Positions 33,666-44,510 of a stretch of DNA of 64,000 nt are shown here, one piece after another (position 1 is the stretch's first letter; each line of letters opens with the position of its first letter). The DNA lies in contig JAWQUS010000030.1 in assembly GCA_036365455.1 (NCBI GenBank), forward strand, positions 17,194,001 to 17,258,000, given 5' to 3'. Below the pieces are notes generated by a model that was not told where the DNA came from, did no database searches, and was given only the letters and a program-made list of their open reading frames with translations. The stretch is from Macrosoma leucophasiata (lineage: Eukaryota > Arthropoda > Insecta > Lepidoptera > Hedylidae). The position numbers were made by a program, and so were the translations under genes.

Positions 33666-35120
33666 AGATTCATAGAAAATGGAGAATTACCATTGTCGTG
33701 TCATATGTTTACAAAATTGCCATCTACATAACAGCGACATTGTTTTTTCAATCTACATGTCTCCATCTTATTTGTCGCGAACAATAGAGAGCAATTATGT
33801 CCCATACACTGTAGCCGCGTAATCATAGGATACAGTTTAGTAACAATATTTACTTTCTACGATAATCTGCGGCTTGATGGCTGTGAGACAATGAATATCG
33901 CGTTTCGAAAGTGTATCGCTTTTACATAGTCATAATAGTTAACGTAAGAAATATCTGCAGAACATGTCATTCATAATAATTATCAAAAAAACAATGCTAT
34001 AACTCTCTGTAGTTTTCTTACCACGAAAATAGGATAATAAATGTTGTTAACGTATTATATAGTAAAAAAATTCTTTTTTAAAGTGTTGATTTTTTTGTAT
34101 CTTTTTCAAATAGTGTAGGTAAACGAAAGATGATAGTCCGATATGGTCGTATAAAAATTTAATAAGCACCAATAGGCGTATGTAGTTAACATTTCAATAG
34201 GTGAGACCTTTTAGTGAAAAATTACTGATGCGTTTTCCATGTTGAAGATACATACGATACAATAAGTTATCAGCTGCATATTTAGCCTCATTATCATAAA
34301 ATCAGATAGAATGCCTTAGTGCACAGTAAAAATCATCTGGCAGTTGGTTAATCACTTATCTGCTCTTCGTCAATCCGCATTCAGAATGTAACTGGAGCCT
34401 AATCTATATTTCGCATAAACATAAAACTGCCTAAGCCCAACAATGTATTGAGGCTATTCCTTATATAGACATACATCTGTGTGTGTATTTAGTATATTTT
34501 TAAATGTTATTCCTCAAATTTTTTAAATTCATATTTTAATGAGTTAGTTCTCAGCATATTTTGCTCATAATTAAGACAGAATTTATTTATAGCAAGAAAC
34601 ATCCAGGAGAATATTTATTTACATTTTATTAGTGAGAAATATTACAACATGACTTTCTACTGACAAAATAGTTATAATCGAAAGATAAGCGTTAAAATAA
34701 AGAAACGTTTATAAAATAGTGCCCATTATTCCGGATAAATGTAGACAGTCCCTAATCGTTTCTACAATTGCAGTTTCTAATAATAAGCCCTTGGGTGGCT
34801 CTCAATATACGCGAGATTGAATGGTTCACAGTTATGAACTATATAAAATGATGGCTGTTACGTAAAGATTTAAAACGCAATGTGCTTTGATTTCACAACG
34901 AGCCCATTATTTTTTATACAGCGATTATATTTGGCTGTTGCTGCTGATCTACCCCGGTTGTAATGCGAAAGCAGTTATACAATCGCTATGTAACATTTAA
35001 ATGGAATTAGATAGAGTTTTGTATGGAAAGACATCCGTTTTATATATCGCTAATAATATATTATTATGACTATAATACCTATATGACTTGCGGAGATCGC
35101 TGTTCCGTGGATATCAGAGA
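33666..35120. other. Repeat-poor intron sequence
   Basis: About 1.45 kb of AT-rich sequence with no repeat family, exon or microsatellite recognised. It is one of the few quiet stretches and so a reasonable place to look for intronic enhancers by conservation. Confidence 0.35.
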
Positions 35121-35123
35121 TGC

Positions 35124-35432
35124 TGCCTCAGTAGCGTAGTGGTAGCAGCCCACTACTACTACGCTGGGAGTCCGGGGTTCGATTCCCGGGTCGGGAACTG
35201 TCAGAGATAACGGTTTAAAATCATTTATATCTGGTTCTCTTGGTATTCTTCCATTTATCTGGAATTTCCCCAGTGCCTTGGAGTTTGGTAATGTGCCCGG
35301 AGATGGCAACAGGTTCGCCACCTGTTACATGGGTCAAAACGTAACCGGCGAGTCGTGGGTGTTTACATGTATGTTTGAATACATTTACCTCTGCCTACCC
35401 CTTCGGGGATTACAGGCGTGAAGTTACGTTCT
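35124..35432 (+). mobile_element. SINE family S2, full length
   Basis: Box A (TAGCGTAGTGGTAG), box B (GGTTCGATTCCC), full body, GGCGTGAAGTTACG tail. Confidence 0.75.
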
Positions 35433-35456
35433 TTTTACGTAATGTTTATTATACTT

Positions 35457-35745
35457 TATCTCTGGTTCTATTGGGATATTACCATTCTACGACAGTTTCC
35501 AAGTGCGCAGTTTGATAATGTGCCCGGCACCTGCACAGCCTATTGACATATTTATTGTTAGGTACATGAGACAAAACATAACCAAATTGTAAGTGTTTGC
35601 ATGTATGCTGGTATGCATGCATTTCATTAAATTTGCAAAATGTAACTTCATGTGTGTAATCCCCGAAGGAGTAGGCAGAGGTAAAAATGCATGCATTCAA
35701 GCATACATGCAAACACTCACGATTCGCCGGTTACGTTTTGGCCCC
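35457..35745. mobile_element. Two headless SINE S2 pieces, tail to tail
   Basis: A plus fragment (35457-35640) abuts a minus fragment (35642-35745), so the two GCATGCAT..tails face each other. Confidence 0.6.
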
Positions 35746-36590
35746 GGAGTGTGATCTCCATCTTTATCTACCTAAGGCTTTATTCCGGTAAGAAATATCA
35801 ACTGTCAATTACAGGTCCATGGCACTTAGCATGATACCGATAGCTGATACATAGGTTCGGTTGCGTCAAAATATTTGGTAAAGTTTTGATTTTTGACAAA
35901 TTTTGCAATAACACTTTACTACCAAATGCGTCGCACGCGTTCCTTTATTGGCATACTTAACTGAAGTAATTAGGGTTGATACATATTTTTCTGTCAGAAA
36001 GTGAGGGACACTATCTGACAGAAAAGTGAGGTTAACTGCGTAGCTCGGCAAGTTACGGTTAGCAGTTAAAGCTATGACGTCATTTAATAATTTGCTAATG
36101 GTGCAACTCATTCTTAACCTGAGCGGTACTTTAACAAATTTGTTAAAAAAAAGAACCCAGCCTTTAATTACTTTTATATATAAGTTTTTACCATTCACAG
36201 AGACGGTATCTTGAATATTCATTGAAAAATTTCAAAAAAAAGTATAATGTCTATTAATTCCTACAAAGTTTTATAAAATTGTTACCGCCACGCCGATGGC
36301 AACTAAACTATAAAAACATCATTTCATAATAAAAAAGTACTGTTCAAGTCTGCGCATGAGTAGCTTTAAAGAATCTTTCGTAGAATTGATTAGCCTAATA
36401 ACATTCAGTTCTCGGTTCATTTATTATGTGTATGTTAGCGAATACGATTATTTACTTTACCTAACTGTTATGTACTGTTAAGAACTTAGGAACGCAATGT
36501 GAAATTGGCCAACAGGGCTCGTGTGGTCTTTTTAATGTAATTGGCATGGTGGCAAACAAGCATTCAGTTCACATGGATGTTAGTGAGGTC
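35746..36590. other. Intron with MITE family E edge and a family A tail
   Basis: GGTTCGGTTGCGTCAAAATATTTGG (35854) matches the end of the MITE family at 53.77 and 55.65 kb. A minus family A tail lies at 36530-36590. The remainder is unrecognised. Confidence 0.4.
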
Positions 36591-36839
36591 AAAATGTTTA
36601 GCTGGTAGAGATCGCTTTTAGCGTTAAGCTCGCCATTTGTACCAATATCATGTATGTATTGTATGACAATAAAGAGTTAATAAATAAATAAAATAAAATG
36701 CAAATGCGCTGCCACCTCTAAAATCTTAGTTGTTCTTTTTTATTCATTTCGTTTTCACACAGTAAGACTTAACATTATAGAACACCCAAAAAACCGATGG
36801 GGTTTGTCCTGGGTGTTAGTGATCCATGTAAATAATAAT

Positions 36840-37110
36840 AATAACTTTATTGCATAATAACAAAAACATAACAGTATTGACTTTGGAGCCTCCATTTAAG
36901 CATATTGATGCCTGTGTTTGGAGACGCCGCTCTTCCCTTTTCATAATGTTATGCCCAAAGTTTTATCTAACTACATTATAAAATACTTAATACGTAGGTT
37001 ATTATAAAAACAAAAAAAAAAAGAAATAATATCATAGCACATTAAGTTCGTGTGTGTGTGTGTACGCGCGTGTGTGTGCGTGTGCGTGTATGTGTGCCTG
37101 CCTAAATCCT
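36840..37110 (-). repeat. LINE 3' UTR-like fragment plus GT microsatellite
   Basis: TAATAATAATAACTTTATTGC and GACGCCGCTCTTCCCTTTTCATAA resemble the 58.9 kb block, probably a minus LINE 3' end. A TGTG/CGTG run follows at about 37050-37095. Confidence 0.4.
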
Positions 37111-37242
37111 AGATTTTATGTTGTAACAGTGACTCAGTATCGTCATCATTTAACTTTTGCAACCAATTTAAAATTTGCTTCTTACATTCATGTATTTTTT
37201 TATCGTAGATAAAAGTTTCCTTATTCACTTCATTATAATAGG

Positions 37243-37652
37243 TTGGGGAAAAAGTCTTTTCGCATTATAGTATGTATGAACTTGTAATAAAATCTCTTTG
37301 GCTGTAGTATTTGTATCTGGCTGTTTTTGGTATCCTTGAAAGTTAAAATTTTAAAGAACATAATTCCAAATTCAAATTAGGCAAATGTGTGATTTTTATT
37401 TGTTTTTCGTACTGTCAAGATGAGTGAATCTAATGAAGAAATTCGATACATTTTAAAATTTTACTACAAAAAAGGTAAAAATGCAACGCAAGCCGCGAAA
37501 AAAAATTGCGTTGTTTATGGACTTAGTGCAGTGTCTGTGAGAGTAGCACATATTTGGTTTAAGCGTTTTTAATCCGGAAATATTGATGTCAAAGATGCAC
37601 CTCGCTCTGGTCGCCCTATTACGGATAAAATGGATGCCATTTTTGAAAAAGT
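37243..37652 (+). mobile_element. mariner, left half of a split copy
   Basis: The inverted repeat TTGGGGAAAAAGTCTTTTCGCAT is followed by the transposase start MSESNEEIRYILKFYYKKG. The frame meets a stop after WFKRF. The match to the 18.2 kb element ends abruptly after GAAAAAGT at 37652. The right half resumes at the next base of the element at 46916, so both are one insertion cut by 9.26 kb. Confidence 0.85.
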
Positions 37653-38184
37653 AAAGTAAAAAAAAAAGTAAAAAAACGTTTAATTTTCCTTCACAAATTT
37701 TAGGCTTATAGGTACTTATTGCTAATACAGTACTTGTGCACTTCGATCCTATTTTTGTGAGGGACTGGTACCTGAAATAGGTTTCTAAATGAAATCTGTG
37801 CTACAGGTCGCCAGGCCCCTCCCGCAGACAGTTCTCAATTTACAGCAAGACACAGTAAAAGAAAAAGAAAAAAGAAGAAAAAAAAAACACTGCCTAGATT
37901 ATTGCCGCTACAAAAAATATAGATATATAAAAAAAAAAAGAAACCGTGTGGACTTTTATGACAATATCTAATTAAGATTAAATTTTATTTTATTTTTAAT
38001 TGTGTGCATGTGTGTGACGGCTGCGTGGTGGAGCGGAATTTACGTGTCTAGAAAGGAGTATTGGTGAGTAATAGGTAAGTTTTGGTCATAGGTAAGTTTT
38101 GCGTTATTTTATCACTACGTTTATTTATTATAGATATGTATAATAAGTATTTAAATTATATGCATTTTAGATTATAATACCTAT

Positions 38185-38221
<37 letters not shown>

Positions 38222-38694
38222 CCAAAGTTGTATACAATCTTATTTTAAAGTAAGTATGATTTTTTCTGTAGTGTCATAATCCAGAGTTTTTAAATATTTT
38301 GTAACTAATCGTTTGCAATACGTTTTACGTTGGGGATATATGTTGAGAATAGTATTCAGTTTATTATATAGAAAGGGCCCTAGAAAATGGTAGAAATTCT
38401 GTGAGAAGGAAGTATTGTGAGTTGGTAGGGTACAGACTGCTCTATTCCGGCGTTTGTCCTTTAAGAGGTCTGGATCGTAGAATAGCTCGGAGTGTTTCTT
38501 TAAAATTATCTTCATGACGAATAGTTGTCTCACTGTGAGGAGATCCCACTTTTTGTACAGTTCGACTGTGGAAACGATAAGGAAGTCCAGCTGCAACCTT
38601 AAGAAGCACACGCTGTGCTCTCTCTACAGGTAGCAGGTGGGTTTTTGCAGCGCCACCCCAAACTGATATACCATATTCTATTAAGGATTGACAT
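37653..38694 (-). pseudogene. LINE 3' portion (RT C-terminus and 3' UTR), minus
   Basis: The minus frame 38611-38240 holds the C-terminal region of a jockey-like RT protein (LYKKWDLLTVRQLFVMKII, then a Lys-rich end). Upstream, around 38580-38690, GGAAKTHLLPVERAQRVLLK can be read in another frame, so a small deletion has shifted the frame. The 3' UTR (38239-37653) contains a TA microsatellite and, on the plus strand, ends GTAAAGTAAAA, i.e. TnAC units rather than poly(A) on the element strand. It continues on the far side of the Ty3/Gypsy insertion at 45860. Confidence 0.7.
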
Positions 38695-40080
38695 TGAAAG
38701 ATGGCTCTCCCAGTGTATTATCACTGAAAGAAGGCTGCAAGCCCGAGCTCTCTCAGAATATTATTAAGACTGAAAACCCGTTCTGTAAATGAACGAGTTG
38801 AATAAAAAGCTGTTTGTTTGGTACACTGATATTTATTTATTTAACTTATGTTTTAAATTGTAACTTACTAATTCCTATTACATGTTTTTACCAATGTGAT
38901 CCAGTAACAAACTATCAAGAAAACAGGGTCGTGAATATGAAATGGTTCGAGTGGTGACGATTACTGCTCCTTTATTCATTTAATTTAATATATTTACCTT
39001 ACTTTATTACCTGTCCCCGGGCATGGTAATGCCGGTAACCCTAATCCTTTCTACAAATCCTTGAGATGGTACCTTTGTAGCCAGCTTCGGAGGAGTCCAG
39101 TATTCTCTACTCCACTAGGCTTCAGGGTAACCGGTCACACCCCGCATCCAGAGGTCAGTCAGATTTAACACCATCATTGGGGAAGGAAAAAAATATTCTA
39201 ACAATGATCCGTACTTAAAAGGTAAGTTGAGGATTGCCTATGCTAAATTATGACCTAACCAATGAACAGATTTACGCATGAAATAGTAAACGAATTCTAT
39301 ATAAACGAATTCTATATATAAAAATAAACCCGCATCTGAAACAAAATCACACTGGTTACAATCTGCATTATCTCTGTTTGGTTCATGAAGAATCTAGTAC
39401 CAAACTCAACATGAATCAAACAGCCTCCCTATACAAAACTTGTGGAAGTGGAAATTATTACTTACGAGGACTTTTCGCTATAATTTCATAACTGAATAAA
39501 GCCTCTGCATCCCAACTCCTCCCGAAATTAGGGAAACTGGCTGCAACAAACAACCCAACATGAAGTCATCACGCCATTTCTCAAATCGACATGTGAACGA
39601 GAAAATATCCAAAGATTCTTGAAGATCTTACCTCAATTGGTGATAAAAATACCTATTGAATAGGCATTTAGGCCATGATGGCCAAAATATTCAAGGCTTC
39701 CTGCCTTTTCATAATTTCGAGTGTGTCACCACTAACTAGTTGCACAGAGAAAAATCAAATGACCGATGACGTCTAATAACCTCTCAGACCTTTCCCTTTA
39801 CCGGCCCTGGATTCGTGTCTTTTTTAGACTTTCAGCCACAATGCCAATTAAATTCACCGAATAATATTTTAATTATGTTCTTGTCGTTATATCTAATATT
39901 TAATTTGGAAATATCGAAATTGTATTTTTAAGACAAATTATAAGTATTAGATAAATTATGTAATCGAACTATGCGTCGTAGGGAATACGTGATACTATTG
40001 ATAATGTTGACCTAGTACGGCGGTGATTAACTAGATGGCGCTGTGACCATTTTCAAAACCAGAAAAAATACAACGTTACA
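38695..40080 (-). repeat. 3' LTR of the Ty3/Gypsy element
   Basis: 1386 bases. It lies on the left because the element is on the minus strand. Sequence matches 44470-45855 throughout by inspection. Confidence 0.9.
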
Positions 40081-40096
40081 ATACCCCCCTTCCTAC
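40081..40096 (-). promoter_or_regulatory. Polypurine tract of the Ty3/Gypsy element
   Basis: On the minus strand GTAGGAAGGGGGGTAT directly abuts the 3' LTR, the expected plus-strand primer for reverse transcription. It confirms the element's orientation. Confidence 0.75.
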
Positions 40097-41548
40097 AAAA
40101 GTTTCGAACAAAGGGAGAAACTGCGCTGCCCTCAGCGCCGCAAGAGTTAAATTTTCAATCACCTTCATCCTGAAAAAAAACTATTTTATGCCTATGAAAG
40201 ACAGCAGATAGACTCCAGTGGGAAGAAACATGCACACGCCAATAAAAGGGCTTTAAATAACACTGGAGTACCTGGGAAAAGGAAAAAAAAAATATGCTTC
40301 TGAAAAGCTATACATAAACAAATACCTTAGTAAGTATTTGAGGAATAAAATTTATGCTTCTGCAAAGCAATAGATATACAAATACCTTGGTAGGTATTTG
40401 GGAAAAGAAAAAAAAACGAAACGGCAACATTACCTGCCAGTATCGACTTCTACTAGTCGAAACAAATCCTAACTATAAAACAACAATATCAACTATCCGT
40501 GTACCAAAACAAAAAAAAAAAAACTTCTCTTAACCTACTAACCAACAGTAATTCTCTTCCTATTTAAGCCAACGCGCCAGGACTGTTGTTCTACCTACTT
40601 TTAAATCACCTGCTGTCCGAGCGAAATAAACCCCATCCTTTCATAAAATCATCTGTCATGCCTCTCTTTCAAACTTGTAAACATTGGCATATAAATTCGA
40701 AGCCAAATGTCACCTACAATCAAAACCCATAAGTGAGTTCCGCCTGATTTACAGTGGAACTCGAATTCCCAAACGAAAGTAGAAGTTCATGTAGAACTCT
40801 ACTCTAAAAATACGAAGGATTGACTTCCAAAGGTTGTCGAATCATCTTCTCTAAATAAATTAACTAACTGCCAGCTCTAGAGCTATAACAGTAGTCAATA
40901 TAAAATAAGGGAAGTGTGGTTTAAAATATTCACAACTATAAACCCTCATAAAAAAAGAACTGGTGAAAAAATATTGCCAGTCTTCTCCGCTAGTTATAAA
41001 AACGTCATCGCGGGAATAGCTGCTAACGGCAGTAACAGCATTAAAAAACATCCATCGCTAGTTATAAAAACATCTTCGCGAGGATAGCTGCTAACAACAG
41101 TAACAACGTAACAAACATACCTACATCGCTAGTTATAAAAAACGTCATCGCGAGTCAAGCTGCTAACAACAGTAAACAGCATAAAAAAACCCATACCTAC
41201 ACATAAAAAAACATTAGGTATACCATAGCTGCTAACAACAGTAACAGCATAAAAAAAACCTATACAGGATATGCTATGTAGGCACACATTTTTCCTACTT
41301 AGCTAACAAAACTATAGCCTATATAATAAACTATATTATTCACACTTACGTGTAAGTTTGTGTGAATAACCATTAAACCTAAACGTTCTTACTTAGTTGT
41401 ATCCTCCTACCCAATATATAAATAAATTCAAACTTAACCTAGGTTGGTCAGCCTTGGCTTCGTTGTTGGTAAGCAATAGTACCAACAACACATGTATCAA
41501 CCACGTCCTACGGCTTGAGACCTCTGGGCTCATTTATCATCATCACAA
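40097..41548 (-). other. Non-coding 3' internal region of the Ty3/Gypsy element with tandem repeats
   Basis: No envelope-like frame. About 40985-41260 holds four imperfect copies of a roughly 70-90 base unit (GCTAGTTATAAAAACGTCATCG..AGCTGCTAACAACAGTAACAGC). About 40290-40420 holds two copies of a unit with ATGCTTCTG-AAAGC..CAAATACCTT. Such arrays next to the polypurine tract occur in several Ty3/Gypsy lineages. Confidence 0.65.
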
Positions 41549-44200
41549 CTACACTTTGATGTCCTTAATGTGCCAGGTTCCGAGGTGTTTTCCATCATAT
41601 CCTACCAGTTCGTATACAAGCGGCGAAAGTACTTTCTTAACAATACATTTCACATATTTTGGAGCTAGTTTAGAGGCTTTATACTTGTCAGCATCACTTT
41701 GTACATATGTCTTACGCCAGACTTCTTGTCCCACTGATAGTGTGACATGACGTCTGCGCAAGTTATAATATTTTGTATTTGTGCAGTGTGCTTTCAAAAT
41801 ATTTGCTCGTACCTTTTCAAAAATGTCCTTTAAAACTCCAAATTCGCCGGCGTATTCCTCTCTCGGCATGGCTACATCATACTCACAATCATCATCTTGT
41901 TTGTAAAATGAGCCGTTAATTATAGGTTCTCTACCATGGACCAAAAAAAATGGTGTGAAACCTGTAGTTTCATTCACCGAACTGTTCAATGCAAATTGAA
42001 TCTTAAACAAATTCTGATCCCAGGCTCTGTGATCGTCCTTCACATAAGAAGACACAGCAGTCATGACTGTTTTATTATACCTTTCTACCATATTAATCTG
42101 TGGTGTATATCTCGGTCCATAGTGAACTCGAGGGACGTTATATCTCTTGAGCAACGATGAGAATTCAGATCCCGTGAATTGAACCCCATTATCGGTAATT
42201 ACGGTTTCCGGAATTCCATGTGCCAAGAGAATATAATTCTCAAAACATTTAGCCACTGCGGCGCTTGTCGCTCGCCTCAAAGGAAATAATAAGGTATATT
42301 TTGAAAAACAGCATGTTACTACTAAAAGATGTACATAACCCGAGCGAGATTTAGGTAGTGGTCCGACTAAATCCATTGACAGGACTTGGAAAGGTCTATA
42401 ACACTGTTTGGGTTGACCCATCTTGCCTGGTGTCAAAGTTGTCTTCTGCTTATAAGCCGAGCAGGTTGCACAATTGTTTATAAATTTTGTAATATCACGA
42501 TACATCCCTGGCCAGAAATATCTTAAACTCACCCTACGGTGTGTTTTGAAAATCCCAAGGTGTGCTGAGGTGGGAGGTTCGTGATTATCCGAAATAACCT
42601 GAATCCGACCTGACTTGGGTACCACCTCTTTCCAGTCAAACTCCTGTGTCAATGTATACTTTCCCTTACAGTACCGGTACAATTTACCATTCTCTACTCT
42701 GTAATTTGGGTAGTTTTTGGGATGTGTCGTACAACCACTAAGTACCTTACGATACCAGTCATCGTCGCAGTTCGATAAAACTGGAGTATCGACGGCTTCT
42801 ATTTTCAATAAACGAGAGAGGGCATCTGGGACAACATTATCTTTCCCCTTTCGGTGTACAATATTGAAATTAAATTGAGACAACCGACATCCCCAACGAG
42901 CTAAACGGCCTGTAGGGTTCTCCAAATTCATGAACCACTTAAGTGAAGCGTGATCCGTTACTACTGTAAAAGTCCTAGTGCCCAGATACGGTTCAAACTT
43001 TTCAACCGCAAAAACAACGGCCAGAGCCTCTCTTTCCGTAGCACTGTAGTTACGTTCGTTCTTATTCAGAGACCTACTGATATATGCTATAGGATGATCC
43101 TCCCCGTTTACGTTTTGTGTCAACATACCGCCTATACCATAACTGGACGCGTCACAATGTACCGCAAAAGGTTTTTCAAAATCCGGACAAGCTAAAACAG
43201 GAGCAGAAACTAAACAATTTTTCAAAGACACAAACGCTTCATCAGCCTCCGTTGTCCATAAAAACTTCACCTTAGTGCTGGTGAGCGAATTTAAAGGTGC
43301 TGCTAAGGTTGAAAAATTTCTAATAAACCTCCGGTACCAAGAACATGTTCCAAGGAAAATTTTAACATCTTTTGCAGTTTTTGGTACAGGAAATTCCAAA
43401 ATAGCATTCACCTTATCAGGATCTGTCCGGAGTCCAAATTCGTCAACAATATAACCTAAATATTTGAGTGACTGTCGGAAAAATTTACTTTTCTCAAAAT
43501 TTATAGTTAAATTTGCGGTTTCTATACGCTGACACAAACGTTTAAGTAGTAATAAGTGTGTATCGAAGTCTTCTGATACCACTATAATATCGTCGACATA
43601 ACAGAATACCATTCCTTTTGTTATGTCACTACAAAATGGTGTACCAAAAAGTTGGTCCATTAATCTTTGTTGGCGAGCCGGAGCTCCACACAAACCAAAA
43701 GGCATGACTTTAAATTTAAATAGACCCCTACCAGGAACTGTAAAGCTTGTCTTTTCTTGTGATGGTTCATCTAAACTGATCTGCCAGAAACTGGATTTAA
43801 AATCTATAGAGCTTATATACCTAGCATTTCTTAAACTGTCTAAAATTTGGGGAATATAAGGAATTGCATAAGCATCTCCTTTGGAGACTGCGTTCAGCTT
43901 CCTACAATCCAAACAAAAACGCCAAGTTCCATTCGGTTTTGGTACCATGAGGACTGGATTATTCCACGGACTCTCACTTGGTGTGATCACATCGAGCTCC
44001 AGCATCTCATCTACTTCCTTGTGCAATTCCCTAGTTTTCTCCGGTGACATAGGGTATGGTCTACACTTAATTGGATAGGAATCACCTGTATTTATTGTAT
44101 GTTTTATTAACGGTGTCCTACCTAGGCCTCTACATTCAAAAGAAATGTTAAAAAAACTTTTAATCATTAGCTCGGCTAATTCCTGTTGTTCAGATGTCAA
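41549..44200 (-). CDS. pol: Ty3/Gypsy pol: reverse transcriptase, RNase H, integrase
   Basis: An intact frame of 883 codons without internal stops; the given start is a TTG at 44200, so the true translation start lies upstream or uses frameshifting. RT: D133 in SIDFKSSFWQ and the YVDD box at 201-204. RNase H: D350 (HCDASS), E391, D416 (TDHASLKW). Integrase: HHCC zinc finger H540, H547, C577, C580, then the DDE triad D610 (MDLVGPLP), D670 (ITDNG) and E706 (NMVERYNK). The C-terminus ends HIKDIKV. It copies element RNA to DNA and integrates it. The integrity of the frame agrees with the matching LTRs. The exact Ty3/Gypsy clade was not determined. Confidence 0.92.
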   Translation of the reverse strand: MTSEQQELAELMIKSFFNISFECRGLGRTPLIKHTINTGDSYPIKCRPYPMSPEKTRELHKEVDEMLELDVITPSESPWNNPVLMVPKPNGTWRFCLDCRKLNAVSKGDAYAIPYIPQILDSLRNARYISSIDFKSSFWQISLDEPSQEKTSFTVPGRGLFKFKVMPFGLCGAPARQQRLMDQLFGTPFCSDITKGMVFCYVDDIIVVSEDFDTHLLLLKRLCQRIETANLTINFEKSKFFRQSLKYLGYIVDEFGLRTDPDKVNAILEFPVPKTAKDVKIFLGTCSWYRRFIRNFSTLAAPLNSLTSTKVKFLWTTEADEAFVSLKNCLVSAPVLACPDFEKPFAVHCDASSYGIGGMLTQNVNGEDHPIAYISRSLNKNERNYSATEREALAVVFAVEKFEPYLGTRTFTVVTDHASLKWFMNLENPTGRLARWGCRLSQFNFNIVHRKGKDNVVPDALSRLLKIEAVDTPVLSNCDDDWYRKVLSGCTTHPKNYPNYRVENGKLYRYCKGKYTLTQEFDWKEVVPKSGRIQVISDNHEPPTSAHLGIFKTHRRVSLRYFWPGMYRDITKFINNCATCSAYKQKTTLTPGKMGQPKQCYRPFQVLSMDLVGPLPKSRSGYVHLLVVTCCFSKYTLLFPLRRATSAAVAKCFENYILLAHGIPETVITDNGVQFTGSEFSSLLKRYNVPRVHYGPRYTPQINMVERYNKTVMTAVSSYVKDDHRAWDQNLFKIQFALNSSVNETTGFTPFFLVHGREPIINGSFYKQDDDCEYDVAMPREEYAGEFGVLKDIFEKVRANILKAHCTNTKYYNLRRRHVTLSVGQEVWRKTYVQSDADKYKASKLAPKYVKCIVKKVLSPLVYELVGYDGKHLGTWHIKDIKV

Positions 44201-44201
44201 A

Positions 44202-44450
44202 TTAAGATTGAATATTATTAATTTGATTATCTGTGCCTGAACTTTTAATAAAACAAACAGGTGGCCTAATATAATTAATACTCTTAAAAATTTCTGGCAT
44301 TAAATTAAATTTTTTCCAAAAGTCTACCCCTAAAATGAAATTTGACACTATTGTAGGTATTACATGAAATTTGATTATATTTGTAACATTATTAAAAGTG
44401 ATAGGTAACGTTAAAAACCCTATTGTAACGCAAGATGATCCTTCACGCCT
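44202..44450 (-). pseudogene. C-terminal remnant of the Ty3/Gypsy protease
   Basis: A minus frame ending at a stop at 44204-44202 shows the end of a retropepsin domain (IVSNFILGVDFWKKF). It runs in a different frame from the RT frame at 44200, so either a frameshift joined them or a base was lost. The catalytic N-terminal part and all of gag are missing, cut off at the LTR-proximal inverted repeat. Confidence 0.65.
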
Positions 44451-44510
44451 TCTTTCAGTGATAATACACTGAAAGATGGCTCTCCCAGTGTATTATCACT
44501 GAAAGAAGGC
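44447..44510. repeat. Perfect 24-base inverted repeat across the 5' LTR/internal junction
   Basis: The arms are 44447-44470 and 44487-44510 (GCCTTCTTTCAGTGATAATA and complement) with a 16-base loop. One arm belongs to the LTR; the other occupies the first bases of the internal region, where a tRNA primer-binding site is expected. The left LTR has only the LTR arm. Confidence 0.85.

Noticed and set aside
38240..38611. Minus frame of 123 codons as a host gene
   Set aside because: It continues the LINE RT interrupted at 45860 and reads as the RT C-terminus.
40097..41548. Envelope gene in the Ty3/Gypsy element
   Set aside because: No frame longer than about 65 codons on the element strand and no signal peptide or membrane segment; the region holds tandem repeats.
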